Positions 8,295 through 17,326 of a DNA stretch of 64,000 bases are shown piece by piece. The DNA is from Flavobacterium defluvii (GTDB lineage Bacteria; Bacteroidota; Bacteroidia; Flavobacteriales; Flavobacteriaceae): NCBI RefSeq assembly GCF_900129555.1, contig NZ_FQWC01000003.1:434001-498000 (forward strand), written 5' to 3'. Numbering within the stretch: the first letter of the stretch is position 1; every line of letters starts with the position of its first letter. The position numbers and the translations under genes are program-made. Below the pieces are notes generated by a model. It was not told the DNA's origin. It made no database searches and saw only the letters and a list, made by a program, of their open reading frames with translations.

Positions 8295-9440
8295 ATGATT
8301 AATAAGCGCCTTTTAATTAAGAATCTGCTTGCTCACAATGATGAGAGCAGCTTTTATGACAAAAAAAGGCAGTTAAATCTTCATTCACGCGAAGGAAAAG
8401 CCAAGTTTTTAAAACACATTTGCGCACTCTCAAATTCAAATCCGGCCAATAATTCGTATATCGTTGTTGGAGTTGAAGATCAGGATAATGAAATTGTCGG
8501 CGACGATTTCTTCGATGACAGCCGAATTCAAAATCTGGTTAATGCTTTTTTAGAAAACCCTCCTAAAATTCAGTACGAGAACGTACCATTTCCCAATCTT
8601 CCAAAAGATAAAGTAATTGGTTTGGTAACCATTAAGCCCAAAAGCCAGATTTCTTATTTTAAAAAAGGAATTCATACAATTGCAGCCAATAGTATTTTTA
8701 TGAGAAGGGGCAGCAATTCAATTCCTCTAGAAGAACATGAAGAAGTTGAAAAAAACAATCAAAATACAGAAACAGTAATCGGGATTGAAAATAATTCAAG
8801 AAACAGTATTCAATATACTCTCGATGGTGTAATCGATTTTATGAATTTCAGGCACAAAGATATGTCGCCGAAATATTATGTTTTTAAGGAATTATTTGTG
8901 ATTTGCTGGGCTGGAGTTCCAAAAAAATCCCGTGACAAGACCTTTCTGTCTCGTGTAGATATTGAGTTAATTAACGAACAGGTAAAGCTTTTTTATTCGG
9001 CTCAGGATGTTGTGACTATTTTTTATGATGATAATAGTTTTACAATTACAGAATATGTCCCGCTTGGCTTAAATGATAAAACAAGTTATTATCCGCTGGA
9101 AGAACAAACCATTCATTTTTTTGATAATGGTTATTATAAAATTGACCGCCAAATGCTTTTTCAGCCGCCCGAATTCAATAAACGGATGTTGTTTCATATT
9201 TATAATGCAAATATTGCGCTTCTTCAAAAACTGCATAAAGGATTTTCTTTATCAGACCGCGAATTAAAAGATCTTGAAAATCTGCCTTCTACTTTTATGA
9301 TCTGTTATTTAAATGGCTTTGACGATGCTAAACAAAAACTTATTGATGCAAAATTGCTTTTAAAACCTTTTGGTCAGGCTTATTTATCTTTTAAAGAGGC
9401 TTTACGGGTTTTGAGAAAGATGAAGTATGATGTTCAATAA
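8295..9440 (+). CDS. AlbA_2 (Schlafen-like) domain protein
   Basis: 381-residue protein whose N-terminal region (about residues 10-150) matches the AlbA_2/Schlafen putative nucleic-acid-binding fold: an acidic-basic start, FLKHICALSNS, YIVVGVEDQDNEIVGDDFFDD, and FMRRGSNSIPLEEHEE. In larger relatives this domain is followed by an ATPase-like or winged-helix region. Here the remaining 230 residues have no motif that I recognise. There is no signal peptide, so it should be cytoplasmic. A possible role in nucleic-acid sensing or regulation is inferred only from the domain. It stands alone between an SDR gene and an opposing lipoprotein gene, with no toxin, nuclease or mobile-element gene nearby. 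Confidence 0.72.
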   Translation: MINKRLLIKNLLAHNDESSFYDKKRQLNLHSREGKAKFLKHICALSNSNPANNSYIVVGVEDQDNEIVGDDFFDDSRIQNLVNAFLENPPKIQYENVPFPNLPKDKVIGLVTIKPKSQISYFKKGIHTIAANSIFMRRGSNSIPLEEHEEVEKNNQNTETVIGIENNSRNSIQYTLDGVIDFMNFRHKDMSPKYYVFKELFVICWAGVPKKSRDKTFLSRVDIELINEQVKLFYSAQDVVTIFYDDNSFTITEYVPLGLNDKTSYYPLEEQTIHFFDNGYYKIDRQMLFQPPEFNKRMLFHIYNANIALLQKLHKGFSLSDRELKDLENLPSTFMICYLNGFDDAKQKLIDAKLLLKPFGQAYLSFKEALRVLRKMKYDVQ

Positions 9441-9472
9441 AAGGTTTTAAGTTGCTGAGAAGCTGAGGTTTT

Positions 9473-10216
9473 CTATTTAAATCTTAAATATTTGCCCACT
9501 TTATCATAGGAGAATAAAATTTCTTTTGGGCCATCGGCATAAGATGCGGCTTCATAAGAGTTGTAATATAAAAGTAAACCTTCTGAAGTATAAAAAATAT
9601 TTTGCGGCAGCTGAAAAGTATCGTTTTCAAACATTAATCCTGTTGCATTTATATTTGCTTTTTCCGGAATATGATATTTAAGCCTGAATTCTTTTTCGGC
9701 GAAAGCCTTAAATTCTTTTTCGTTTTTAAATAGATCTTCTATGAAAATCGACTTTCCTGTATTTTTATCAAATAATAAAGATCTGAAACCCTGATACCCA
9801 TGCGCACCTCCGGTAAAAGTATAATGATCTATTTTGATGTTTATAATCTGCTCTGACGCAAATTCGACATCGCCTTTAATTTTTCCTTCCCAGCCAAAAG
9901 TATCTTGTGGAAATTTTTTATGCATTTCTTCATAAGAAGCAATAAAAGATTTGGCCAATGATTTGTAATCATTGACTTTCGTGGAATCTTCTCCAAAATA
10001 AACAATCTCTTTTATAACAGCGAAAACTTTTTTGTTTATGCTGTCGGCGACAATTTTTTTATTTTTAGCAACTGGTATTTCTATTGTGATATTCGGGCAG
10101 TCATTTTTGCACGGAATAGTAGATTTTTCTTCAAACGTTTCATTATCAAATGAAAGCTCTTTTTTGCAACTCGTAAAAATCAAACACAAAAAGATTATAA
10201 ATATGTAATTTTTCAT
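9473..10216 (-). CDS. DUF3298 domain lipoprotein
   Basis: 247-residue lipoprotein with signal peptide and lipobox IFTSC (Cys17). The N-terminal half carries a DUF4163/PdaC-like region, and the C-terminal half shows DUF3298/RsiV-like features: FTGGAHGYQGFRSLLFDKNTGKSI followed by FYTSEGLLLYYNSYEAASYADGP. Relatives are exported proteins fused to peptidoglycan deacetylases or anti-sigma factors in Gram-positives; in Bacteroidota they are free-standing lipoproteins of unknown function. It is probably anchored in the envelope. A -7 box TACCTTTG lies upstream on the minus strand at 10239-10246. Confidence 0.82.
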   Translation of the reverse strand: MKNYIFIIFLCLIFTSCKKELSFDNETFEEKSTIPCKNDCPNITIEIPVAKNKKIVADSINKKVFAVIKEIVYFGEDSTKVNDYKSLAKSFIASYEEMHKKFPQDTFGWEGKIKGDVEFASEQIINIKIDHYTFTGGAHGYQGFRSLLFDKNTGKSIFIEDLFKNEKEFKAFAEKEFRLKYHIPEKANINATGLMFENDTFQLPQNIFYTSEGLLLYYNSYEAASYADGPKEILFSYDKVGKYLRFK

Positions 10217-10238
10217 ATCAAAAAGTGTTAATTATCTA

Positions 10239-10246
10239 CAAAGGTA
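10239..10246 (-). promoter_or_regulatory. Putative -7 box for the DUF3298 lipoprotein gene
   Basis: Read on the minus strand this is TACCTTTG, a full match to the Bacteroidota TANNTTTG box, 22 bases upstream of the start codon at 10216. No TTG -33 element is seen at the usual distance. Confidence 0.45.
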
Positions 10247-10278
10247 AGAAGTTGTGTCAGGATAAAATAAATATACGG

Positions 10279-10286
10279 TAAATTTG
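10279..10286 (+). promoter_or_regulatory. Putative -7 box for the trans-sulfuration gene
   Basis: TAAATTTG matches TANNTTTG and lies 33 bases before the ATG at 10320. A TTG at 10252-10254 is 24 bases upstream, slightly farther than the usual 17-23. Confidence 0.45.
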
Positions 10287-10319
10287 TAGAGAAATTAAGT
10301 ACTTAAAATTTATAATTAT

Positions 10320-11462
10320 ATGAAATTCAATACAAAAGTAATACATGGTGGCCAGCATCATGATCCAAGTACAGGAGCGGTGATGCCTCCGGTATATCAA
10401 ACTTCAACATTTGTTCAGTCAAGCCCGGGGAAACCTTTGGCAGATTATGAATACAGCCGGGCATCAAACCCTACGCGTACAGCTCTTGAAGAAGCTTTGG
10501 CAAGTATTGAAAATGGTACACGCGGTTTGGCTTTTTCATCTGGTTTAGCAGCGACAGATTGTATTTTACGATCGTTTAAAGCGGGTGATGAAGTTATTGC
10601 GATGGATGATTTGTATGGAGGAACGTATCGTATGTTTTCCAGAATTTATAAAGATTCAGGAATTAAATTTCATTTTGTAGACATGACTGATCTTGCCAAA
10701 TTGAAATCATTAATTAACGAAAACACAAAATTGGTTTGGGTAGAAACACCAACAAACCCGTTAATGAAACTGGCTGATATTGCTGAGGTTGCAAAAATTA
10801 CAAAACAACATAAAATTTGGTTTGCTGTAGACAATACTTTTGCAACACCATATTTACAAAAACCACTTGATTTAGGCGCTGATATCGTAATGCATTCAGC
10901 AACAAAATATTTGGGTGGACATTCTGATGTTATAGCCGGAGCTTTAATTGTAAAAGATGCAGCGTTAGGAGAACAATTACATTTTCAACAATTTGCGACT
11001 GGGGCAACTTTAGGACCAATGGATAGTTTCTTGGTTTTAAGAGGAATTAAAACTTTAGCGTTAAGAGTTCAGAGACATTGTGAAAATGGAGAAAAAGTCG
11101 TAGAGTACTTAAGTAAACATCCAAAAATAAATACGGTATATTATCCAGGTTTAGAAAATCATCCGTTTCACGAAATCGCTAAGAAACAAATGAAAGCTTT
11201 TGGCGGAATGGTTTCTTTTACATTCAAATCGGGTAAAAAAGAAGATTCTATCGCCTTTTTAGAAAAATTAAAAGTATTTACTCTTGCAGAATCTTTAGGA
11301 GGAGTTGAATCACTAGCCAATCATCCGGCTTTAATGACGCACGCATCAATTCCTGCAGATAAAAGAGCAGAAGTTGGTATTACTGATGATTTGGTAAGAC
11401 TAAGCGTTGGTATTGAAGATGCAGAAGATTTAATTGCAGATTTAGAACAGGCTCTGGCTTAA
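10320..11462 (+). CDS. Trans-sulfuration PLP enzyme (cystathionine gamma-synthase / beta-lyase type)
   Basis: Cys/Met-metabolism PLP enzyme of 380 residues, full length for the family. The cofactor lysine is Lys196 in MHSATKYLGGHSD. YSRASNPTR (residues 45-53) and the SSGLAA segment at 73-78 are typical phosphate-binding and active-site regions. The family covers cystathionine gamma-synthase (MetB), cystathionine beta-lyase (MetC) and cystathionine gamma-lyase. Sequence alone does not separate them safely; the overall character fits MetB or gamma-lyase-like proteins of Flavobacteria. Role: methionine or cysteine interconversion in the cytoplasm. The gene is followed by a strong hairpin shared with the opposing gene. 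Confidence 0.88.
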   Translation: MKFNTKVIHGGQHHDPSTGAVMPPVYQTSTFVQSSPGKPLADYEYSRASNPTRTALEEALASIENGTRGLAFSSGLAATDCILRSFKAGDEVIAMDDLYGGTYRMFSRIYKDSGIKFHFVDMTDLAKLKSLINENTKLVWVETPTNPLMKLADIAEVAKITKQHKIWFAVDNTFATPYLQKPLDLGADIVMHSATKYLGGHSDVIAGALIVKDAALGEQLHFQQFATGATLGPMDSFLVLRGIKTLALRVQRHCENGEKVVEYLSKHPKINTVYYPGLENHPFHEIAKKQMKAFGGMVSFTFKSGKKEDSIAFLEKLKVFTLAESLGGVESLANHPALMTHASIPADKRAEVGITDDLVRLSVGIEDAEDLIADLEQALA

Positions 11463-11476
11463 ATAAATTCTGATAC

Positions 11477-11523
11477 AAAAAATCCCAAATTCCAATTTGA
11501 TTGTTTTGGAATTTGGGATTTTT
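11477..11523. terminator. Bidirectional terminator between convergent genes
   Basis: AAAAATCCCAAATTCCAA and TTGGAATTTGGGATTTTT form a perfect 18-base stem with runs of A and T on both outer sides. It lies between the plus-strand trans-sulfuration gene and the minus-strand outer-membrane protein gene, so it can serve both. Confidence 0.87.
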
Positions 11524-11545
11524 ATATTTTATATAATTTATATTT

Positions 11546-12340
11546 TTAGAATTCTAAATAATAAATGTATCCAACATTAAACCAAACCTGCCAGTCATTT
11601 GACTTGTTTTCTTTGTACAAATCTTTGTTTGGATTCAAACCATCGATCCAGTCTGAACTAAATGCCTGAAAACGAGTTTCGAACATTACGTCGCTCATTT
11701 GAGTTAATTTAAGATGGAATCCAACACCTGCTGTAGCCGCTAAAGCCACTCCGTTTTCACTGGAAAATCCATATTGATGACCATCTGAAGGAGTTAAGTA
11801 TTTAGGAAATGTTGTAGCGGGAAGCCCTAATTCACCCATTGTTGAGCTTATTTTTGTAGAATAATAAGTAGCAAGGAATCCCACACTGAAATATGGACTA
11901 AAACCGCCAGGCGTATTTTCGAAATCATGAATTTTCATAAATGGAGAAAATTCTAGCTGAGCTCCGAGATTTAATAGAGTAGATTTACCACTCATAGCTC
12001 TTAACTGAGAAATAGCAAATTTGTTTGTAGAAGTGTCAAGAAAACCTCCAAAGTGGTTTAGAGTTGTGGTGTTAAATGACAATTCAGATCTAACTTTGAA
12101 ATGTTCTGTAAAGAAACTTTCTCTATTATTGTTTGCAGAAAAGTTGATAAAGTGAACAATTCCTACACCAAATCCAGTGTTTCCAACATTGGTATCGAAA
12201 TTATGTCTTTGTCCAAAATCCGACTGAAAAGTTATCGGACCGAATATTATTCCTACTTCTTGTGCTAGATCTGACTGAGCATTGGCAATTGTGGTCATGC
12301 CAAATAGGGCGAAAATCGTGAAATATAGGTGTTTAAACAT
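11546..12340 (-). CDS. Outer-membrane beta-barrel protein (THC0290_0291-like)
   Basis: 264-residue protein with a signal peptide (MFKHLYFTIFALFGMTTIANAQ) and alternating aromatic/hydrophilic strands typical of a small outer-membrane barrel. It ends in the strand VWFNVGYIYYLEF with a C-terminal Phe, as expected for insertion by the BAM machinery. The start of the mature protein, with EVGIIFGPITFQSDFGQRHNF, resembles Flavobacteria proteins labelled THC0290_0291; this is from memory of that family. Function is unknown. It has one of the best promoters in the window (12365-12393) and stands as a single gene. Confidence 0.72.
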   Translation of the reverse strand: MFKHLYFTIFALFGMTTIANAQSDLAQEVGIIFGPITFQSDFGQRHNFDTNVGNTGFGVGIVHFINFSANNNRESFFTEHFKVRSELSFNTTTLNHFGGFLDTSTNKFAISQLRAMSGKSTLLNLGAQLEFSPFMKIHDFENTPGGFSPYFSVGFLATYYSTKISSTMGELGLPATTFPKYLTPSDGHQYGFSSENGVALAATAGVGFHLKLTQMSDVMFETRFQAFSSDWIDGLNPNKDLYKENKSNDWQVWFNVGYIYYLEF

Positions 12341-12364
12341 CTCTTGGGGCTTTCAAAATATTGG

Positions 12365-12393
12365 CAAATATATAAAAAACATACTCTAAACAA
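12365..12393 (-). promoter_or_regulatory. Bacteroidota-type promoter of the outer-membrane barrel gene
   Basis: On the minus strand a TTG -33 element (12391-12393) is followed after 18 bases by TATATTTG (12365-12372). This matches the Flavobacterium consensus TTG-N17..23-TANNTTTG. The box lies 24 bases before the start codon at 12340. Confidence 0.75.
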
Positions 12394-12567
12394 AATATTA
12401 AATACTTCTATTAAAAAATTAATAACAAAACACTTAATTTTCTGACTTTAACGGGTGTTAATTGATGTAAATTCGGAGGTGTAAAATCGGAATCTTATTT
12501 TTGTTTAAAAAATATATAATTCTGTTTCAAAAACGAAAAAAAATAACAAATCATCGTGATTTTGCTA

Positions 12568-12575
12568 TATCTTTG
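12568..12575 (+). promoter_or_regulatory. Putative -7 box of gdhA
   Basis: TATCTTTG matches TANNTTTG exactly and is the only such box in the 320 bases before gdhA. No clear -33 TTG is present at the usual spacing. Confidence 0.45.
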
Positions 12576-12661
12576 TATGTTATAACGAAAACGTTTTCTT
12601 AAAACGTATTTTCTTATCTAACAATAAGTTTAAAACTATTATTTGAATAATTTATTTTAAA

Positions 12662-14005
12662 ATGGAACAAAAAATAAATGAATTTATGGCTCTTGTTGAG
12701 TCAAAAAATCCAAACGAGCCAGAATTTCTTCAGGCTGTTAGAGAATTTGCAGAAACAGTAATTCCATTTATCGCGGAAAGAAAAAAATATGATGGGAAAA
12801 ATTTACTTTTAAGAATTGCTGAACCGGAAAGATCAATAATCTTTAGGGTTCCGTGGGTTGATGATAAAGGTGAAATAATTGTAAACAGAGGTTTTAGAAT
12901 TCAAATGAACTCTGCAATTGGTCCATACAAAGGAGGAATCAGATTTCATCACACTGTAAACCTATCAGTTTTAAAATTCCTGGCTTTCGAACAAGTTTTC
13001 AAAAATAGTTTAACGACACTTCCTATGGGTGGAGGTAAAGGAGGTTCTGATTTTGATCCTGAAGGAAAATCTGATGGAGAAATTATGCGTTTCTGTCAAT
13101 CATTTATGACTGAATTATGCCGTCATATTGGTCCGGACTTAGACGTTCCTGCAGGAGATATTGGTGTTGGAGCAAGAGAAATTGGTTATTTATTTGGCCA
13201 ATATAAAAGAATTAGAAATGAGTTTACAGGAGTTTTAACCGGTAAAGGACTTGCCTACGGAGGCTCTTTAATTCGTCCTGAAGCTACAGGTTATGGAGTA
13301 GTTTATTTTACAGATCAAATGCTTCGCACAATCGGGCATGAAATTAAAGGTAAAAGAGTTGCTATTTCAGGATTTGGAAACGTAGCCTGGGGAGTTGCCT
13401 TAAAAATAAATGAATTAGGAGGAAAAGTGGTTACTCTTTCTGGTCCAGACGGTTACATTTATGATGAAGAAGGAATCTCTGGAGATAAAATCGATCACAT
13501 GCTTGAAATGAGAGCAAGCGGAGATAACAGAGCTGAGAGATATTTAGAGAAATATCCAAATGCTGTTTTCCATAAAGGAAAAAGCCCTTGGGAAGTAAAA
13601 GTTGATATCGCAATTCCTTGTGCTACTCAAAATGAGTTAAACGGAGAGGACGCTCAAAAACTGATTGATAATGGTGTTTTATGTGTTACTGAAGCTGCAA
13701 ATATGCCTTCAACATTAGAAGCAATTAAACTTTTCTTAGATAATAAAGTACTTTTTGCTCCAGGAAAAGCTGCAAACGCTGGAGGAGTAGCTGCATCAGG
13801 ATTAGAAATGACACAAAACTCTATTCGTTTAAACTGGACAAGCGAAGAGGTTGATTTAAGATTAAAAGAAATCATGGTTGGAATTCATAACCAATGTAAA
13901 AAATACGGTGCAGAAGAAGACGGATATGTTAACTACGTAAAAGGAGCTAATATTGCCGGATTTGTTAAGGTTGCCGATGCTATGCTTGCTCAGGGTGTAG
14001 TTTAA
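12662..14005 (+). CDS. gdhA: NADP-specific glutamate dehydrogenase
   Basis: Glutamate dehydrogenase of 447 residues, the size of the hexameric bacterial NADP-type enzyme. The catalytic lysine is Lys126 in PMGGGKGGSDFDP. The substrate-binding stretch NSAIGPYKGGIRFH is at residues 83-96 and the nucleotide-binding GFGNVAWG lies near residue 237. The enzyme aminates 2-oxoglutarate with ammonia to make glutamate in the cytoplasm. The cofactor is inferred from overall similarity to the GdhA group. The gene is monocistronic, with its own leader and a strong terminator just downstream. Confidence 0.95.
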   Translation: MEQKINEFMALVESKNPNEPEFLQAVREFAETVIPFIAERKKYDGKNLLLRIAEPERSIIFRVPWVDDKGEIIVNRGFRIQMNSAIGPYKGGIRFHHTVNLSVLKFLAFEQVFKNSLTTLPMGGGKGGSDFDPEGKSDGEIMRFCQSFMTELCRHIGPDLDVPAGDIGVGAREIGYLFGQYKRIRNEFTGVLTGKGLAYGGSLIRPEATGYGVVYFTDQMLRTIGHEIKGKRVAISGFGNVAWGVALKINELGGKVVTLSGPDGYIYDEEGISGDKIDHMLEMRASGDNRAERYLEKYPNAVFHKGKSPWEVKVDIAIPCATQNELNGEDAQKLIDNGVLCVTEAANMPSTLEAIKLFLDNKVLFAPGKAANAGGVAASGLEMTQNSIRLNWTSEEVDLRLKEIMVGIHNQCKKYGAEEDGYVNYVKGANIAGFVKVADAMLAQGVV

Positions 14006-14020
14006 GATTAATTACAATTG

Positions 14021-14064
14021 AAAAATGCTCTCATTTATCTAAGATAAATCGAGAGCATTTTTTT
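14021..14064 (+). terminator. Terminator of gdhA
   Basis: AAAAATGCTCTC pairs with GAGAGCATTTTTTT, and an inner ATTTATCT/AGATAAAT stem extends the hairpin. It ends in a T run 60 bases after the gdhA stop codon. Confidence 0.9.
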
Positions 14065-14103
14065 ATTTATAACAGAAGAAAAATCAAATACTTTCGTTTG
14101 TAG

Positions 14104-14111
14104 TATATTTG
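14104..14111 (+). promoter_or_regulatory. -7 box of the porZ-like gene
   Basis: TATATTTG matches TANNTTTG and ends 21 bases before ATG 14133. Its last three bases form a TTG in frame with the gene, which can be mistaken for a start codon. Confidence 0.6.
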
Positions 14112-14132
14112 TCTAACCGATATCTATTAAAA

Positions 14133-16415
14133 ATGAGAAGAAAATTTCTTTACGTTTTATTTTTGATGCTGTTTCAATTTAGTTTTGCTCAGGGACAATT
14201 GTCCTGGCAGGGTTATTTTTCATTTAATGAAATAAAAGATATTTCAGAATCTTCGACAATTGTTTTTGCAGCTTCAGAAAATGCATTGTTTTCTAAAAAC
14301 GCCGCGACAAATGCTGTAAAAACAACAACAACTGTAGAGGGCCTTTCAGGACAGACAATTTCTGCTCTATATTATAGTGAAGCTTTCAAAAAAACAATTG
14401 TTGGTTATGAAAACGGTTTGATGATTATTGTAAACGAAACAGACGGCAGCATAATCACAAAAGTAGATATTATAAATAAACAATTATCGGCGAGTCTTAA
14501 AAAAATAAATCATTTGATGGAACATGATGGAATACTGTATGTTTCGTGTGATTTTGGAATTGTGCAGTTTAACTTGACTACATCGCAATTTGGAGACACC
14601 TATTTTATTGGAGATAACGGAGCAGAAATCAGCGTAAAACAAACCACCTTTTTTAACGGATTTATTTTTGCTGCAACTTCAACTGGAATTAGAAGGGCAG
14701 ATATTGCAAACCCAAATCTAAATGATTATAGTCAATGGGCTGTTGTCAATACAGGAAGCTGGTCAGCAATTTCTACTTTAGATACACAACTTATTGCCAT
14801 AAACTCGACAGGTAATATTCATAGATATAATGGGGTCAATTTTGTTGCATTTTTACAGCTTCCGCAAGCTTCTGTAGATATGCGCGCTGTAAATCATAAT
14901 TTGTTTGTAACCACATCTGCTTCGGTTTGTATATATAACAATCAAATGATTTTGAATCAACAGATTGTAAATACACAACTTCCTGATATTAATTTGACTT
15001 TTTCCTGCGCAACAGCTGTTGGGGATTTATTATATATAGGTACAAAAGAAAAAGGACTATTTTCTGCTGCACTTTCCTCTGCAGGAAACTTTGAAAATAT
15101 CACTCCGGCAGGTCCGGCACGAAATAATATTTTTTCAATAGATGTTTCGCCAAATGTTCTTTGGGCAGTTTATGGAGATTATGATACTTATTACAATCCT
15201 TATGATCTGGATAGTTATGGTATAAGTAAATTTAATAACTCAAAATGGTTAAATATTCCATACTCAGAGGTTTATGATGCAAAGTCAATAACACGCGTGA
15301 TAATCAATCCAAAGAACGAAAAACAAGTTTATGCAAGTTCTTTTTTCTCCGGATTGCTACGAATTGAGGATGATATTCCGAATTTTTTATATAATGAAAA
15401 AAACAGCGGTTTAGAGAGTATAACATACGAAGGACCGACATATATTGATGTTCGTATTAACGGAACTGCATTTGATAAAAATGGAAATCTCTGGATAACA
15501 AATAGCAGAATCAAAAACGGATTAAAAGTTTTAAAAACAGATGGACAATGGCAAAGTTATGCCACAAGTACAATTTTAAATAACGCCGAAGCAACGAGTT
15601 ATTCCAACATTGTTATCGATAAAAATAGCGTAAAATGGATTTCTACCAGTAATGATGGTGTAATTGCCTTTAGCGAAAGCGGAAATGTATTTAAAAAAAT
15701 AACGACTGGAGCTGATACAGGAAATCTGCCTGTAACTGATGTCAGATCTGTTGCGCTTGATACTAAAAATCAGCTTTGGATAGGAACTACAAAAGGTTTA
15801 AGAGTTTTGTCAAACGTTGGAAATTTTCAAACCGATAGTCAGTTAAAAGCAAATCCGATTATTATAACTGAAGATAATCTGGCTCAGGAATTGATGTATG
15901 AACAATTTATTACTTCGATAGCTGTCGACGGTGCCAATAATAAATGGATTGGAACGGCAGATTCTGGTGTTTTTATGGTTTCGCAAAATGGTCAGGAGAC
16001 CAGATATCATTTTACGATTAACAATTCGCCTTTACCAAGCAACACTATAAACGATATTAAAATCAATAGTACAACCGGAGAGGTTTTTATAGTGACCAAT
16101 AAAGGAATGATTTCTTTTAAAGGAATTGCAACCGGAGCAAACGAAGATTTAAGCAATGTATATGTGTATCCAAATCCGGTTAGACCGACATATTCCGGAA
16201 CTGTAAAAGTTGCCGGTTTAATCGACAAAGCCAATATTAAAATCACAGATATCGAAGGAAATCTAGTTTACGAAACAACTTCTGAAGGCGGAACAATTGA
16301 ATGGGACACAACGGCTTTTGGGAAATATAAAGTAGCTTCTGGAGTTTATATGATTTTTATTTCTGCACAAGATGGAGGCGAAACAAAAGTCAAGAAAGTG
16401 ATGATTATTCGTTAG
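14133..16415 (+). CDS. porZ: PorZ-like beta-propeller protein of the type IX secretion system
   Basis: 760 residues from ATG 14133. A signal peptide (MRRKFLYVLFLMLFQFSFAQ) is followed by many two-component-regulator propeller-like blades, for example VKWISTSNDGVIAFSESG and QLWIGTTKGLRVLSNVG. It ends with a type IX secretion sorting domain: VYVYPNPVRPTYSGTVKV near residue 670 and a C-terminal GVYMIFISAQDGGETKVKKVMIIR-type end. Length, architecture and the opening GQLSWQGYFSFNEIKDI match PorZ, which in Porphyromonas gingivalis delivers anionic LPS to the sortase at the cell surface. Whether the same lipid carrier is used here is not known. recO follows in the same direction. Confidence 0.82.
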   Translation: MRRKFLYVLFLMLFQFSFAQGQLSWQGYFSFNEIKDISESSTIVFAASENALFSKNAATNAVKTTTTVEGLSGQTISALYYSEAFKKTIVGYENGLMIIVNETDGSIITKVDIINKQLSASLKKINHLMEHDGILYVSCDFGIVQFNLTTSQFGDTYFIGDNGAEISVKQTTFFNGFIFAATSTGIRRADIANPNLNDYSQWAVVNTGSWSAISTLDTQLIAINSTGNIHRYNGVNFVAFLQLPQASVDMRAVNHNLFVTTSASVCIYNNQMILNQQIVNTQLPDINLTFSCATAVGDLLYIGTKEKGLFSAALSSAGNFENITPAGPARNNIFSIDVSPNVLWAVYGDYDTYYNPYDLDSYGISKFNNSKWLNIPYSEVYDAKSITRVIINPKNEKQVYASSFFSGLLRIEDDIPNFLYNEKNSGLESITYEGPTYIDVRINGTAFDKNGNLWITNSRIKNGLKVLKTDGQWQSYATSTILNNAEATSYSNIVIDKNSVKWISTSNDGVIAFSESGNVFKKITTGADTGNLPVTDVRSVALDTKNQLWIGTTKGLRVLSNVGNFQTDSQLKANPIIITEDNLAQELMYEQFITSIAVDGANNKWIGTADSGVFMVSQNGQETRYHFTINNSPLPSNTINDIKINSTTGEVFIVTNKGMISFKGIATGANEDLSNVYVYPNPVRPTYSGTVKVAGLIDKANIKITDIEGNLVYETTSEGGTIEWDTTAFGKYKVASGVYMIFISAQDGGETKVKKVMIIR

Positions 16416-16421
16416 TCTGCA

Positions 16422-16453
16422 AGTCGAAAGTCAAAGGTCGAAAGTCAAAAGTG
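16422..16453. repeat. Short direct-word repeat between porZ and recO
   Basis: The word CGAAAGTCAAA occurs twice (AAGTCGAAAGTCAAAGG then TCGAAAGTCAAAAGT), followed by AGAAGTCTAATAATCT words similar to those at 8203-8280. No unique spacers are present, so it is not a CRISPR array. Confidence 0.5.
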
Positions 16454-16482
16454 AAAAAATCTAAGAAGTCTAATAATCTAAA

Positions 16483-17196
16483 ATGCTCGTCAAAACAAAA
16501 GCCATAGTAATCTCATCTTTAAAATTTCAGGAAAAAAGTTTGATTGTAAAATGCTTTACACTTTCAAATGGACTGAAATCTTATTTTGTGCGCGATGCTT
16601 TTTCGAGTAGAAAAGCAAGCCAGAAGATTGCTTATTTTCAGCCATTATCAATTTTGGAAATCGAAGCTGTTCATAAAAATAAAGGAACTCTCGAAAATTT
16701 TAAAGAAATTAAAAACGGAATTCCTTTTCAAACCATTCATACAGATATTGTAAAAAGTACGATGGTGATGTTTCTTTCGGAAATATTGCATTATTCAATT
16801 CAGGAAGAAGAAAAAAACGAATCGCTTTTTTTGTTTTTAGAAACGGCTCTAACATGGCTTGATACTCACGATGAAATTTTTAATTTTCATTTAATTCTGC
16901 TTTTAGAAATCACAAAATATTTAGGTTTTTATCCGGATATTTCAGAAATCGATCTGCCTCATTTTGAAATGAATGATGGTATTTTTACACTTTTTAATAA
17001 AGGAAATGTATTAACGGAACACGAAACAAACTTATTCAAAAAATTAATCGATTTGAAATTCGACAATGATCAAAAAATCTTTCATGTTTTAGAAAGACAA
17101 ATACTGCTAAAAATCCTAATTGACTATTATAGTTTTCATCTGGAAGGATTCAAAAAACCAAAATCATTAGAGATTTTAAAAGAAGTTTTCTCTTAA
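16483..17196 (+). CDS. recO: DNA repair protein RecO
   Basis: RecO of 237 residues. The N-terminal OB-fold start (MLVKTKAIVISSLKFQEKSLIVKCFT) is typical of the family, followed by YFQPLSILEIE and an all-helical C-terminal domain. RecO loads RecA onto SSB-covered single-stranded DNA together with RecR. The zinc-finger cysteines found in some RecO proteins are not evident here, as in other Bacteroidota RecO proteins as far as I recall. The gene lies between porZ and ileS and is probably transcribed with porZ. Confidence 0.9.
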   Translation: MLVKTKAIVISSLKFQEKSLIVKCFTLSNGLKSYFVRDAFSSRKASQKIAYFQPLSILEIEAVHKNKGTLENFKEIKNGIPFQTIHTDIVKSTMVMFLSEILHYSIQEEEKNESLFLFLETALTWLDTHDEIFNFHLILLLEITKYLGFYPDISEIDLPHFEMNDGIFTLFNKGNVLTEHETNLFKKLIDLKFDNDQKIFHVLERQILLKILIDYYSFHLEGFKKPKSLEILKEVFS

Positions 17197-17326
17197 ATCG
17201 ACCAAAACCGTAATATTTGTTGCGGAATCTACCTGAAATTTCCTCAAATCGGTCTTTTTTCCGTTATCTTTTATCTATTTTCCTCAAAATTCCTTACTTT
17301 CGCACCTCGTTTAAGAAAAGGATAAA

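Larger units (their letters stand above)
12341..12661. other. Divergent intergenic region between the barrel gene and gdhA
   Basis: This 321-base AT-rich gap has the minus-strand promoter at 12365-12393 and a plus-strand TATCTTTG box at 12568-12575. The latter would give gdhA an untranslated leader of roughly 80 bases. No further gene, RNA or repeat was recognised; the ACGAAAACGTTTTCTTAAAACG stretch near 12585-12606 contains a small palindrome of unknown meaning. Confidence 0.6.

Noticed and set aside
16422..16453. Direct AAGTCGAAAGTC repeats as a CRISPR array
   Set aside because: Repeats are only about 11 bases, without spacers of regular length, and no cas gene is in the window.
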